A stretch of 64,000 bases of DNA, from positions 1 through 64,000 of the forward strand of contig CABYZW010000001.1 of NCBI GenBank assembly GCA_902523615.1, read 5' to 3'. Shown one piece after another: positions 16,481-26,020 of this stretch (within the stretch, counting starts at the first letter, position 1; every line of letters starts with the position of its first letter). The position numbers and the translations under genes were made by a program. The notes beneath the pieces were generated by a model. That model searched no databases. It was not told the origin of the DNA and saw nothing but the letters and a program-made list of their open reading frames with translations. Source of the DNA: an uncultured Pelagibacteraceae bacterium. GTDB taxonomy: Bacteria > Pseudomonadota > Alphaproteobacteria > Pelagibacterales > Pelagibacteraceae.

Positions 16481-17977
16481 ATGATCAAGTTTAATTTTTT
16501 TAAAAGACTGAGGGAAATATTCAAAGGAAAAAAAATGACTTTTAATTTTGAAAATGTAAAAGTAAAGCAAATAGAGGATAAAATTAATCTTAAATCGACT
16601 GCTACAAATAATGGTAAAAACAATCTTCCAAGAGCTTCATCAGAAACTTTTTCCAATTGTGAAAATGAAGCTATAATTTCTGCTGATGAATTTAGAAATA
16701 GCCAGGTTTCAAAAGCTGTAGATTATTTAAATTCTATTAAAGGAAAAATCATTGATAGCACTGCTAAGTTAGGTCAAAAACATTTTTTCATTGATGAGCT
16801 TAAAAATAAGATTGAGAGAACTTTAACAACAGCAGAAAGCAAACTATCAAATTTAAAAGATGCTTATCAAACTCAAGATAACGAAGTAAAAAATTTTAGA
16901 TTAGAAAACAATTTAAATAGAGAGCCTAAATCATTAACAATGATGAATATTATTGTTGGAATAGCAGTGATAGCTGTTTTATTCATAATCGAGTTAAGAG
17001 TTAATGGAAATCTATTGGCACCTGCAATGGCAAGTGGTCAAAAGGAAGGTATGGCGATTGCAGCAGCAGTTGCAGGACTTAACGTATTTGTATCTTTTGC
17101 AGTTGGTTTTTATGCATTAAAAAATTTTCATCATGTTCAAATCATGAGAAGAAATATTTCAAAAGTTGGTTTAACAATTTATTTAATTTTTATAGTTTAT
17201 TTAAATTGGGCTCTTGGTGCTTATAGAGCAATTCATGAGGCCACTGGAGCAAATTTAATGGATGTTATAACAGGAAATGACACAGCAAGTTCTATAGCAG
17301 AAGGAAGTGCACCAATTCCATGGACCGTAGATTTAACATTTACATCTTTAATATTAGTATTTGTTGGAATTGGATTTGCAATTGGGTCTTTAATTGATGG
17401 ATACTTGTTTAATGATCCTTATCCAGGCTATGGTTCTGTTGGTAAAGATAGAAACGAAAATAAAAAAGAAATTAATAGAATAAGAGAACACCTTTCATCT
17501 GAAATAAGATCTATTTTTAACAATGAAACTAAAAAGACAAGTGAAAATAGAGATATGATTATAAGTGGTGTACTTAGAAAAGACTGGATACCAAACATCA
17601 CTTCATTAGAGAATACATTTGAAGGATACAGAAGATTTTCTGAACAAATTAGCGAAGCTTTAGACCATACTGTAGGGGAATATAGATCTATAAACTCTAT
17701 GTTCAGAACAGAGGCAGAGCCTAAGTATTGGAGAGATAGTAATGGAAAAGTAAAGACTAAATATTATGAATTAAGCGATGATAAAAAAGATCCTAATAAA
17801 GTATTTAGAGATTTTGCAATTCTTTATTTGAACAAAGATCAAATAGAAAAGAAAATTGAAGATTATCAAAATAAAATACAAGAAGAGGCTAATGAATTTA
17901 TTAATAATATAAATTCTTATAGTGATGAAACTAATAAAAAAATAGAGGAAATTAGATCAAAGTATGCAATTTCATAA
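16481..17977 (+). CDS. Four-helix membrane protein with flanking coiled coils
   Basis: 498 residues, family not recognised. Residues ~75-150 are helical and charged (coiled coil). Four membrane segments follow at about 154-171, 190-212, 229-247 and 286-308. A striking NDPYPGYG sits right after the last helix (311-318). A long charged C-terminal helical region of ~180 residues follows. An alternative start at 16535 (MTFNFENV) has a better-spaced AAAGGA site and may be the true one. It overlaps the vWA-like gene by 14 bases, itself joined to prsW, so the three look like one unit. Confidence 0.65.
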   Translation: MIKFNFFKRLREIFKGKKMTFNFENVKVKQIEDKINLKSTATNNGKNNLPRASSETFSNCENEAIISADEFRNSQVSKAVDYLNSIKGKIIDSTAKLGQKHFFIDELKNKIERTLTTAESKLSNLKDAYQTQDNEVKNFRLENNLNREPKSLTMMNIIVGIAVIAVLFIIELRVNGNLLAPAMASGQKEGMAIAAAVAGLNVFVSFAVGFYALKNFHHVQIMRRNISKVGLTIYLIFIVYLNWALGAYRAIHEATGANLMDVITGNDTASSIAEGSAPIPWTVDLTFTSLILVFVGIGFAIGSLIDGYLFNDPYPGYGSVGKDRNENKKEINRIREHLSSEIRSIFNNETKKTSENRDMIISGVLRKDWIPNITSLENTFEGYRRFSEQISEALDHTVGEYRSINSMFRTEAEPKYWRDSNGKVKTKYYELSDDKKDPNKVFRDFAILYLNKDQIEKKIEDYQNKIQEEANEFINNINSYSDETNKKIEEIRSKYAIS

Positions 17978-18884
17978 AGTTAAATTTATTATTTCATTAT
18001 TGTTATCTTTACTTTTTGTAAATAACTTAGCTTATGCAAAGAAATTTCCAGCAGGATATCCTGAATGTTGGCAGGATACAAAGAATCCCATTGTGCTTGA
18101 TCCAAAAAGCTCTAATCAATTTTGTCCTTTAAATTCAAAAGTAGGACATAGATTTTTCTTAGTTGATTTTACCTCACCATTAGCTCAAGCACAGATTGAT
18201 TGGATTTCAGGAAGAATATTTGGGTTGACATTAATTAAAGAAACACCTCCCTACCAAAAAGTTTCATTTATGAAAATAGATGATACGGCACCACAATCTC
18301 AAAAAATTAGTTATTCAAAATGTAGATTTAAAACTGGAAATAAATCAAAGTTTGAAGGAGAGGCAACAAATACTGGTTGCGAGGGTGAAAAACAAATAAA
18401 AGAAGTTCATAAAGGGTGGGTTGCACTTACCTCAAAGTTTGAAAACGAGTTTTTACATTTAAATCATAAGGAAGGAAAAAGAAGTCTCATTTTTGAATAC
18501 TTATTTCATATTTTAAGGGAGTCTAAAACTGATTTTACTTCAGAATATCCGGAGAGAGAACTGATAATTGTTTCAGATTTAATGCAACACTCAAAAAGAT
18601 TTTCTTTTTATAGTCACTGCAAAACTAATCTTGAATTAGCAAAACCTAATAAATGCAGATCTTTTGAAAATTTATTAAAAAAATCAAAAGTTAAAAGTTA
18701 CATTGATGACAGAAAACCAAAAAAAGAAACTTTAAGTAACCTAAAAGTAACTGTGCTTTATATAAATCATGATTATGAAACTAGAGATGGTTTATCTAGT
18801 TCGCTGGTAGCGCTTTGGGAAGATCTCTTTAAATATATTGGAATTGAAAATTACGAAATAATTAAACAATTAGACATTAAATAA
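17964..18884 (+). CDS. Exported von Willebrand A-like protein
   Basis: 306 residues with a signal peptide (FIISLLLSLLFVNNLAYA). The mature chain opens with WQDTKNPIVLD and then FFLVDFTSPLAQAQ, which corresponds to the first strand of a vWA fold with the metal site altered (D-F-T-S-P instead of DxSxS). Later ERELIIVSDLMQHSKRFSFY matches the usual central strand. Cysteines are scattered through the mature part. vWA domains mediate protein contacts. It overlaps the previous gene by 14 bases and the prsW gene by one base (TAATG), indicating translational coupling. The assignment is by pattern; a fold prediction would settle it. Confidence 0.55.
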   Translation: MQFHKVKFIISLLLSLLFVNNLAYAKKFPAGYPECWQDTKNPIVLDPKSSNQFCPLNSKVGHRFFLVDFTSPLAQAQIDWISGRIFGLTLIKETPPYQKVSFMKIDDTAPQSQKISYSKCRFKTGNKSKFEGEATNTGCEGEKQIKEVHKGWVALTSKFENEFLHLNHKEGKRSLIFEYLFHILRESKTDFTSEYPERELIIVSDLMQHSKRFSFYSHCKTNLELAKPNKCRSFENLLKKSKVKSYIDDRKPKKETLSNLKVTVLYINHDYETRDGLSSSLVALWEDLFKYIGIENYEIIKQLDIK

Positions 18885-19699
18885 TGTTTAGAGATCCATC
18901 ATTTATTTATTTAGCAACTATTTTACCTCCAATTCTATTAGGGATAGCTGTCTGGAAATCTGACAGATTTCCTGAGCCAGGTAAATTTTTAATTTCTTCA
19001 TTCCTATTAGGAATTTCAATCTATTTACCATTAGATTTTTTAATAATGATAACTGAAGATCATCTAGCAAGATTTATTGGTTTAAATCTAGATGGTGATA
19101 ATACAAGTTATAGAGGTGGTGAAAGAGCATTTATGCATTTTTTCAGAGCTGCATTTTTAGAAGAGGGTATAAAATTTGCACTACTTATTTTTATCTGTGT
19201 GAGACTTTCTGATTTAAATGAGCCAATGGATGCTATTGTATATGGAGCTGCCATAGGTTTAGGTTATGCAGCTATGGAAAATATTCCTTATTTAAATACA
19301 GGAGACCCTCAAACTGCTTGGACTATGACGGCTGTTAAAGCTAGATATTATCCTCTGATGATGCATTTAGGTTTCGGGGTAATAATGGGGTGGTTACTGA
19401 GTCAAAATTTATTCGAAGAGAGAAATAATTTTAAAAGAAAATTAATGCTAATACTATCTTTGTTAATACCTGTTTTATTTCATGGAACATACAATTATCT
19501 AGGAGCATATGATGTTTGGCCAATTTTAACAACATTAATGGTAATTGGAATTATTTATTATTATAGAAGAGATCAATTAAAAAAAATTACCGAGTCTGTT
19601 GATAAGGCAAGAGTTGAAAATCTAGATGTGCTATATACGTATTTGATAACTTTATTTTTTGTTTCAGTAGTAGTTTTATCAGCAATTTTTGTTAACTAA
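18884..19699 (+). CDS. PrsW family intramembrane metalloprotease
   Basis: 271 residues and about seven membrane segments. The PrsW motifs are all visible: EEGIK at 93-97, YAAMEN with Glu132, HLGFG with His161, and FHGTYN with His200. In Bacillus, PrsW performs site-1 cleavage of the anti-sigma factor RsiW; the superfamily also includes CAAX proteases. No anti-sigma factor is seen here, so the substrate may be one of the two proteins encoded upstream (inference). Its start shares one base with the previous stop. Confidence 0.88.
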   Translation: MFRDPSFIYLATILPPILLGIAVWKSDRFPEPGKFLISSFLLGISIYLPLDFLIMITEDHLARFIGLNLDGDNTSYRGGERAFMHFFRAAFLEEGIKFALLIFICVRLSDLNEPMDAIVYGAAIGLGYAAMENIPYLNTGDPQTAWTMTAVKARYYPLMMHLGFGVIMGWLLSQNLFEERNNFKRKLMLILSLLIPVLFHGTYNYLGAYDVWPILTTLMVIGIIYYYRRDQLKKITESVDKARVENLDVLYTYLITLFFVSVVVLSAIFVN

Positions 19700-19727
19700 T
19701 AAAGGAAAAAAAATTAAGAAATAGAGC

Positions 19728-20315
19728 ATGAAAAAAGTATTAATTTTTATCAGTATATTTTTTCTGAATTCTTCAGTTTTAGCAGATAATATAAAAGACT
19801 TTGATATTGATGGAATTAGTATTGGAGAGAGTTTATTAAAGCACACAAGTCAAAATTTAATAAATAGTAAAACTAAAAGCTACTATCCTAACAATAATAA
19901 ATATTACATGATAGAGTTTAATTCTAATGAGTTAAAATTTTTAGAGACTTATTCACATATAGGCATACATTTAAAAAAAGATGATAAAAAATTTTTAGTT
20001 GCTTCAATTAAAGGTATTTTACCTTACAAAAAAAATTTTGAGGCATGTTTGGACCAAAAAAAAATAATTGTCGAAAGTATTAAAGAAACACTTTCGAATC
20101 CTAAAGAACAAAAATACACAAATGACTATGATAATTTATATGGTATGAGTAAAGCTTATATTTCTGATTTTAAAGTTAAAGATGGCTTTATTAGAATTTG
20201 GTGTACTAATTGGGATAAAAAAATTGAAAATGAAAATGGATGGGAGGATACTCTTAACGTTGATTTATCAAATCAAGTTTTTTTAGATTGGTTAAATACC
20301 GAAGCATATAAATAA
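19728..20315 (+). CDS. Secreted paralogue family protein, copy 6
   Basis: 195 residues with signal peptide (MKKVLIFISIFFLNSSVLA) and family opening DNIKDFDIDGISIGESLLKHTS. Then DDKKFLVASIKG, first Cys in FEACLDQKKII, AYISDFKVKDGFIRIWCTNWDK with the second Cys, and the ending FLDWLNTEAYK. It is closest in layout to copies 1, 3 and 4 but lies 10 kb from them, beyond the protease and PrsW genes. No copy of the TTGACA block is seen before it. Function unknown. Confidence 0.75.
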   Translation: MKKVLIFISIFFLNSSVLADNIKDFDIDGISIGESLLKHTSQNLINSKTKSYYPNNNKYYMIEFNSNELKFLETYSHIGIHLKKDDKKFLVASIKGILPYKKNFEACLDQKKIIVESIKETLSNPKEQKYTNDYDNLYGMSKAYISDFKVKDGFIRIWCTNWDKKIENENGWEDTLNVDLSNQVFLDWLNTEAYK

Positions 20316-20359
20316 ATATTAGAGTTGCATAGAGAATCGAATGTGATAATTACAAATTC

Positions 20360-20953
20360 ATGTTCACTGATTTTATTACCCCAGAGCAATTGACTGTTCT
20401 TACACAAATTATTTTAATTGATCTAGTTTTAGCAGGAGATAATGCAATTATTATTGGAATGGTTGCATCCAAGTTTCCATTAGAGCAAAAAAAAAAAATA
20501 ATATTTTGGGGCATAGGAGGTGCTGTTGTTTTAAGAATAATCTTAACTTTATTGACTGCTTACTTATTACAAATTACAGGGTTAAGATTAATTGGTGGTC
20601 TTCTACTACTTTATATAGTTTACAAACTTTATATTGATGTAGTGAAAGGATCTAGTCACAATAGTGATTTAAAAGTAGAGAATTCAAGTTTATTAAAAGC
20701 TATTTGGACAATTTTATTAGCTGACTTTACAATGAGTTTGGACAATGTTTTGGGTGTTGCTGGAGCAGCTGGAGATCACTACTATTTGCTAATTTTTGGT
20801 CTAATTTTATCAATTGTTTTAATGGCTACTGCCGCAACAATAATTTCGAATTGGATTAAGAAATACAAGTGGATTGCATGGGCTGGTTTATTAGCAATTC
20901 TAATTGTTGCTATTGAGTTGATTTACACTGATATTAAAATATTATTTTTATAA
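20360..20953 (+). CDS. TerC family membrane protein (YjbE type)
   Basis: 197 residues with about seven membrane segments. The paired acidic motifs of the TerC superfamily are present: LIDLVLAGDNAIIIGMVA near the N-terminus and LLADFTMSLDNVLGVAGAAG in the second half. TerC relatives such as Alx/MntP-like proteins move Mn2+ or help load exported metalloproteins; the exact job of the short YjbE group is less clear. Its stop shares a base with the next ATG. Confidence 0.88.
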   Translation: MFTDFITPEQLTVLTQIILIDLVLAGDNAIIIGMVASKFPLEQKKKIIFWGIGGAVVLRIILTLLTAYLLQITGLRLIGGLLLLYIVYKLYIDVVKGSSHNSDLKVENSSLLKAIWTILLADFTMSLDNVLGVAGAAGDHYYLLIFGLILSIVLMATAATIISNWIKKYKWIAWAGLLAILIVAIELIYTDIKILFL

Positions 20954-21720
20954 TGTTCTTAAAAAATTATAACTTCAAAAATAAAACAGCAATCGTAACG
21001 GGTGCGGGTAAAGGTATTGGCAGAGCCTGCGCTATAGCTCTAGCAGAAGCAGGATCAAATCTAATAATTATTAGCAGAACTAAAAAAGATTTAGATGAGG
21101 TTTCACAAAAAATTAAAAAATTCAAAACAAAGTGTAAATCTTATGTTTGTGACATTACAAATTATAATGATATTAAAGAAATTATTAACAAACAGTCTAA
21201 ACTAGATATTCTTATCAACAACGCTGGTAATAATAGACCAGCACATTTCACTAAAGTAAAAACTAAAGATATGGAACATATGGTTAAAATAAATACAATA
21301 GCCACTTTTAATCTTGCACATCTATGCGCACTAAAAATGATTAGATCAAAAAATATAAAAAAAACAGGTGGTGCTATTATCAATATGTCATCACAAATGG
21401 GCCATGTAGGTGGACCAATAAGAAGTGTCTATAACATGAATAAATTTGGTTTAGAAGGTTTAACAAAAGGAATGTCTATAGATCTTGCAAAATATAATAT
21501 TAGAGTGAATACTGTTTGCCCGACATTTGTAGTCACTCCAATGACAAAGAAATTTTTAAAAGACAAAAAATTTAAAAGAGATATGTTAAATAATATTCCT
21601 CTTGGAAGATTTGCTGAATTATCTGAAGTTGCGTCTGCCGTCGTATTTCTTGCTTCTGATGCAGCGTCAATGATTACAGGTACTTCTTTATTGGTTGATG
21701 GTGGATGGACTGCAAAATAA
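20953..21720 (+). CDS. SDR family NAD(P)-dependent oxidoreductase
   Basis: 255 residues with all classical SDR elements: VTGAGKGIGRACAIALA, LINNAGNNRP, INMSSQMG (Ser), YNMNKFG (Tyr/Lys), NTVCPTFVVTPM, and the C-terminal ITGTSLLVDGGWTAK. Close in layout to gluconate 5-dehydrogenase, glucose 1-dehydrogenase and 3-oxoacyl reductases; substrate cannot be fixed from sequence. It is translationally coupled to terC upstream and overlaps the M23 peptidase gene by 16 bases. Confidence 0.88.
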   Translation: MFLKNYNFKNKTAIVTGAGKGIGRACAIALAEAGSNLIIISRTKKDLDEVSQKIKKFKTKCKSYVCDITNYNDIKEIINKQSKLDILINNAGNNRPAHFTKVKTKDMEHMVKINTIATFNLAHLCALKMIRSKNIKKTGGAIINMSSQMGHVGGPIRSVYNMNKFGLEGLTKGMSIDLAKYNIRVNTVCPTFVVTPMTKKFLKDKKFKRDMLNNIPLGRFAELSEVASAVVFLASDAASMITGTSLLVDGGWTAK

Positions 21721-22508
21721 TATCTAGATTTTTATTTATAATAATTTTTTTTACTACAACTCACATAAATGCTGTTGAATTTAAGGGTAAATTTTTACAA
21801 GGACATTTCATAGTAGGCTTAACAGACCCATCAGCTAAAATTATTATTGGCAAAAAAGAAGTTAAAGTATCAAATGAAGGATATTTTGTTTTTGGAATAG
21901 ATAGAGATAGAAAATTTGATTTAACTATAACTAAAATAATTGATGGAAAAAAAGATACAATTATTAAAAAAGTCTTAAAGAGAAAGTATAATATTCAAAG
22001 AATAGATGGTTTAGAGGAAAGTAAAGTCACTCCACCAGAATCAGTTTACAAAAGAATTAAAGAAGAAAATAATAAAATTGGAGAGGCAAGAGCAATTAAC
22101 TCAGATTTACCTTTTTTCAAAAATCAATTTATCATGCCTGTAGAGGGTATAATTAGTGGCGTTTATGGAAGTCAAAGAATTTTAAATGGCAAACCTAAAT
22201 GGCCTCATTATGGAATTGATATTGCTGCTAAACAAGGAACTATGATTAAATCATCTGGGTCAGGTATTGTTACAATGGCAGAGGATGATCTTTATTATAC
22301 CGGTGGAACAATAATTATGGATCATGGTCATGGCATCTCAACTATTTATTCACATCTCGAAAATGTAATGGTTTCTATAGGAGATAAAATTAATCAAGGA
22401 GATATAATTGGGACAGTTGGTTCAACTGGAAGATCAACTGGTCCACATCTAGATTTTAGGGTTAACTGGTTTCAGACTAGACTAGATCCTATGTCTGTAT
22501 TAGACTAA
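21705..22508 (+). CDS. M23 (LytM) family peptidoglycan endopeptidase
   Basis: 267 residues. Signal sequence (RFLFIIIFFTTTHINA), an N-terminal beta domain, a helical linker, then a LytM domain from ~145: MPVEGIISGVYGSQR, HYGIDIAAKQG (zinc His and Asp), MDHGHGISTIYSHL and GRSTGPHLDFRVNW. In canonical LytM the last motif is HLH; here it is HLD. As far as I recall this is a common proteobacterial variant, so activity is not excluded. Members cut peptide cross-links in the wall or serve as activators of amidases. It begins inside the SDR gene. Confidence 0.85.
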   Translation: MDCKIISRFLFIIIFFTTTHINAVEFKGKFLQGHFIVGLTDPSAKIIIGKKEVKVSNEGYFVFGIDRDRKFDLTITKIIDGKKDTIIKKVLKRKYNIQRIDGLEESKVTPPESVYKRIKEENNKIGEARAINSDLPFFKNQFIMPVEGIISGVYGSQRILNGKPKWPHYGIDIAAKQGTMIKSSGSGIVTMAEDDLYYTGGTIIMDHGHGISTIYSHLENVMVSIGDKINQGDIIGTVGSTGRSTGPHLDFRVNWFQTRLDPMSVLD

Positions 22509-22512
22509 AGAC

Positions 22513-22635
22513 ATGAAAACCTTGATACTTTTTATTTTAGTAATTGTTATTGGATGGGTTTTATTTAGACCAATTACTCAAAAAGAACTTGATAGGTATA
22601 ATAATAAAGACAACCGAACAAATTTTGATTTGTAA
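22513..22635 (+). CDS. Small single-span membrane protein (40 aa)
   Basis: Too short for the track. The ATG at 22513 gives MKTLILFILVIVIGWVLFR followed by a polar tail (PITQKELDRYNNKDN...) and TAA at 22635. One membrane helix with a cytoplasmic or periplasmic tail. It starts five bases after the M23 stop, so it probably shares that mRNA. A small partner of the M23 enzyme is possible but unproven. It lies tail-to-tail with xsc. Confidence 0.5.
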   Translation: MKTLILFILVIVIGWVLFRPITQKELDRYNNKDNRTNFDL

Positions 22636-22655
22636 CAAAATAAATAAACCTTTCT

Positions 22656-24440
22656 TTAAGAAATTAAAGATGGTTGTTTTTTCATATCCTCTTTTTTAAT
22701 ACCAGCAACTTTTACAGGTTTTTTCATTGCGTCTCTTCTAAATGGTTCACCTAATTCCTGATTCAAAATTATTTCAATGAAAGTGGTGATTCCTTTCTTT
22801 TGATCTTCACAAGATTTTTTAATGGCATTAGTAGTTTCATCCATTGTTTTTACTGTTACTCCTTTTAATCCACATGCATTTGCTACTTTAGCATAACTTA
22901 ATTCCGGATCTAATTCTGTCCCAATAAAATTATTATCAAACCAAAGAGTAGTATTCCTTTTTTCTGCTCCCCATTGATAGTTTCTAAAAATAACCATAGT
23001 AATTGCTGGCCATTCTTCTCTTGCACAAGAACTCATTTCATTCATACTTATTCCAAATGCACCATCACCTGCAAAACCAATAACTGGAGTGTCAGGGCAT
23101 CCGATTTTTGCTCCTAAAATTGATGGGAAGCCATAACCACAGGGTCCAAATAAACCTGGAGCTAAATATTTTCTCGGTTTTTCAAAAGTTGGATAAGCAT
23201 TTCCGATTGCACAATTATTGCCTATATCGCTTGAAATAATTACATCTTCAGGCATTCCAGATTGTATTGCTCGCCAAGCTTGTCTTGGTGACATTCTGTC
23301 TTTATCTCTTTCTCTTGCTTCTTTATTCCAAACTGTTCCCTCATCATCATCTTCATGATCTAAACTTGACAATTTTTGTAACCATGCAGATTTTGTTTGA
23401 TGAATTAAGTCTTTTCTTTTTTGTCTATCAGTATCTCCTGCGTTTGAAGATAATTTATCAATTATCTGTTGAGCAACTAATTTTGCATCACCACTTATCC
23501 CAACTGTTACTTTTTTTGTTAAACCAATTCTGTCAGGATTGATATCTACTTGAATAATGCTTGCATTTTTTGGCCAGTAATCAATTCCATATCCAGGTAG
23601 TGTTGAGAAAGGATTTAATCTTGTGCCTAGTGCTAGAACTACATCAGCTTTAGAAATTAATTCCATAGCAGCTTTTGACCCGTTGTATCCTAATGGACCT
23701 ACTGCTAAAGGGTGACTTCCCGGAAAACTGTCATTATGTTGATAACCAGAGCAAACAGGTGAGTCTAATTTTTCCGCAAGCTTTTTTGTCTCCTCAACAG
23801 CACCACCAATTACAACACCTGCTCCTGATAATATAACTGGAAATTTTGATTTCGATAAAAGATTGGCTGCTTTTAAAATTGCATCCGCCCCACCTCCTTG
23901 TCTTTCTAATCTTACAATTGGTGGTAGTTCAATATCAATAACTTGAGTCCAATAATCTCTTGGAACATTAATTTGTGCAGGTGCTGAACCTCTAATAGCC
24001 TTTTCGATAACTCTATTTAATACTTCGGCCATCCTTGAGGGATCTCTCACTTCCTCTTGATAACAAACCATGTCTTTAAATAAATTCATTTGTTCAACTT
24101 CTTGAAAACCTCCCTGACCCATAGTTTTATTTGCTGCTTGAGGTGTCACTAACAATAAAGGAGTATGATTCCAGTAAGCTGTTTTAATTGGTGTAACTAA
24201 ACCAGTAATACCAGGTCCGTTTTGTGCAATGACCATAGACATTTTTCCAGTAGATCTTGTATAACCATCTGCAATTAATCCACCATTTGTTTCGTGAGCA
24301 ACATCCCAAAAAGTTATACCTGCATCAGGAAAAATATCTGAGATTGGCATAAATGCTGATCCAATAATTCCAAAAGCATGTTCAATACCATGCATTTGTA
24401 AAACTTTTACAAAAGCTTCCTCAGTTGTCATTTTAGTCAT
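22656..24440 (-). CDS. xsc: Sulfoacetaldehyde acetyltransferase
   Basis: 594 residues, full length for Xsc, a thiamine-diphosphate enzyme that turns sulfoacetaldehyde plus phosphate into acetyl phosphate and sulfite. The N-terminal ThDP domain has HGIEHAFGIIGSAFMPISD with the catalytic-loop Glu in DVAHETNGGLIADGY. The C-terminal domain has GFAGDGAFGISMNEM and RNYQWGAEKRNTTLWF. The GTELDPELSYAKVANACG and QNGPGITGLVTPIKTAYWN stretches are typical of Xsc rather than acetolactate synthase. The ATG four codons in (MTTEEAF) is an alternative start. It is divergent from suyAB, linking two sulfite-releasing routes from taurine/sulfonate breakdown. Confidence 0.93.
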   Translation of the reverse strand: MTKMTTEEAFVKVLQMHGIEHAFGIIGSAFMPISDIFPDAGITFWDVAHETNGGLIADGYTRSTGKMSMVIAQNGPGITGLVTPIKTAYWNHTPLLLVTPQAANKTMGQGGFQEVEQMNLFKDMVCYQEEVRDPSRMAEVLNRVIEKAIRGSAPAQINVPRDYWTQVIDIELPPIVRLERQGGGADAILKAANLLSKSKFPVILSGAGVVIGGAVEETKKLAEKLDSPVCSGYQHNDSFPGSHPLAVGPLGYNGSKAAMELISKADVVLALGTRLNPFSTLPGYGIDYWPKNASIIQVDINPDRIGLTKKVTVGISGDAKLVAQQIIDKLSSNAGDTDRQKRKDLIHQTKSAWLQKLSSLDHEDDDEGTVWNKEARERDKDRMSPRQAWRAIQSGMPEDVIISSDIGNNCAIGNAYPTFEKPRKYLAPGLFGPCGYGFPSILGAKIGCPDTPVIGFAGDGAFGISMNEMSSCAREEWPAITMVIFRNYQWGAEKRNTTLWFDNNFIGTELDPELSYAKVANACGLKGVTVKTMDETTNAIKKSCEDQKKGITTFIEIILNQELGEPFRRDAMKKPVKVAGIKKEDMKKQPSLIS

Positions 24441-24551
24441 GGTTGAACCTTTTTAATAAATATTTTTAATAATATATATAAAATTTAATTGTTAATTTTT
24501 GCGATTAATATATAAGATTTTGGGAATTTCAAACAAACAATTCGACACGAT

Positions 24552-24836
24552 ATGGCCACTGAAGTTATAATCCACGACCAAAAGGACAATGTAGGTGTTG
24601 TGGTAATTGAAAAAATTACGCCAAAACAAGAGTGTACCTGCTGGATTATGGAGAATGATAGCTCAACAAGTATTCAATCAAAGGATGAAATTCCTTTAGG
24701 TCATAAAATAGCAATGAATGACCTAAATGAGGGTGATACGATTCTTAAATATGGACATGACATTGGCAAAGTGGTCAAACCGATCAAAAAAGGTGAACAC
24801 GTTCATGTTCATAATGTGAAAACAAAAAAGTGGTAA
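24552..24836 (+). CDS. suyA: (2R)-sulfolactate sulfo-lyase subunit alpha (SAF domain)
   Basis: 94 residues, the size of SuyA and of the N-terminal SAF domain of altronate/galactarate dehydratases (UxaA). IPLGHKIAMNDLNEGDTILKYG and IGKVVKPIKKGEHVHVHNV are the SAF motifs. With SuyB it splits 3-sulfolactate into pyruvate and sulfite. It is followed with three bases between stop and start by suyB. The neighbourhood (xsc, sulfite exporter, APS reductase) supports SuyA over a sugar-acid dehydratase. Confidence 0.83.
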   Translation: MATEVIIHDQKDNVGVVVIEKITPKQECTCWIMENDSSTSIQSKDEIPLGHKIAMNDLNEGDTILKYGHDIGKVVKPIKKGEHVHVHNVKTKKW

Positions 24837-24839
24837 TTG

Positions 24840-26006
24840 ATGGAAATTCCAAAAAGTTTTTTAGGCTATAAAAGAGAAAACGGGAGAGCTGGAACAAGAA
24901 ATCATGTAATCATACTCCCAGTTGATGATATTTCAAATGCATGTGCAGAAGCAGTTTCAAATAATATTAAAGGTACAATCGCTCTACCTCATTCCTATGG
25001 ACGATTACAATTTGGAGCAGATTTAGAGTTACATTTTAGAACAATGATTGGAACTGGAAGCAACCCAAATGTTGCAGCAGTAATTGTAATTGGCATAGAG
25101 CCAAAGTGGACAAAAAAAATTGTTGATGGAATTGCAAAAACTGGCAAACCAGTTGAAGGTTTTCATATTGAAAGAACAGGGGATATTGGAACAGTAATGA
25201 AAGCTTCAAAGAAAGCTCAAGAATTTGTGATGTGGGCTTCTGAAAAACAAAGGGAAGAATGTCCAATAAGTGATTTATGGATCTCAGTTAAATGCGGCGA
25301 GTCTGATACAACATCAGGATTAGCGTCTAATCCAACAGTTGGAAATTTAATGGATAAATTAGAACCATTAGGTGTCCACTTGTGTTTTGGTGAGACATCA
25401 GAACTTACTGGTGCAGAAAAAGTTTGTGCAACAAGAGGAGCTACAAAAGAAGCGTCAGATAAATTTATGAAAACTTGGAGTGCATATAATGATTTTATTT
25501 TAAAGGAGGCGACGGATGATCTTTCTGAAAGTCAGCCAACAGCAGGTAACATTGCTGGGGGTTTGACAACTATTGAGGAAAAAGCATTTGGAAACTTTCA
25601 AAAAATTGGTAATTGTAAATTTATAGATGTCCTAGAACCAGCAGAAGAACCTAAAAAAGGTAAAGGATTATATTTTATGGATACTTCATCTGCAGCAGCC
25701 GAATGTGTAACACTACAAGCTGCGGCGGGTTTTAACATTCATTTATTTCCAACTGGTCAAGGTAATATTGTGGGAAACCCAATAGAACCTGTTGTTAAGT
25801 TAACGGCAAATCCGTTAACTGCAAAAAGTATGAGTGAACACGTAGATTGTGATGTTTCAAAAATTCTTTCAAGAGAAATGAATCTATCTGAGGCAGGAGA
25901 TAAACTTATTGAAACAACTTTAAGAGTTGCTAATGGAAGATTAACCTGTGCTGAAGCTTTAGGCCATAAAGAGTTTGTTATGACCAAGCTTTATAGAAGC
26001 GCATAA
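24840..26006 (+). CDS. suyB: (2R)-sulfolactate sulfo-lyase subunit beta
   Basis: 388 residues from the ATG at 24840 (the track's first codon at 24837 is a TTG just before it). UxaA-type large domain: [19 protein letters not shown] at the N-terminus, [18 protein letters not shown], and a C-terminal [19 protein letters not shown]. Cysteines in KCGESD and near VCATRG may bind the iron cofactor known in this family. Together with SuyA it releases sulfite from sulfolactate. SuyB and altronate dehydratase are close relatives; context makes SuyB the better call. Confidence 0.85.
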   Translation: MEIPKSFLGYKRENGRAGTRNHVIILPVDDISNACAEAVSNNIKGTIALPHSYGRLQFGADLELHFRTMIGTGSNPNVAAVIVIGIEPKWTKKIVDGIAKTGKPVEGFHIERTGDIGTVMKASKKAQEFVMWASEKQREECPISDLWISVKCGESDTTSGLASNPTVGNLMDKLEPLGVHLCFGETSELTGAEKVCATRGATKEASDKFMKTWSAYNDFILKEATDDLSESQPTAGNIAGGLTTIEEKAFGNFQKIGNCKFIDVLEPAEEPKKGKGLYFMDTSSAAAECVTLQAAAGFNIHLFPTGQGNIVGNPIEPVVKLTANPLTAKSMSEHVDCDVSKILSREMNLSEAGDKLIETTLRVANGRLTCAEALGHKEFVMTKLYRSA

Positions 26007-26020
26007 TTATTTTATTTGAA

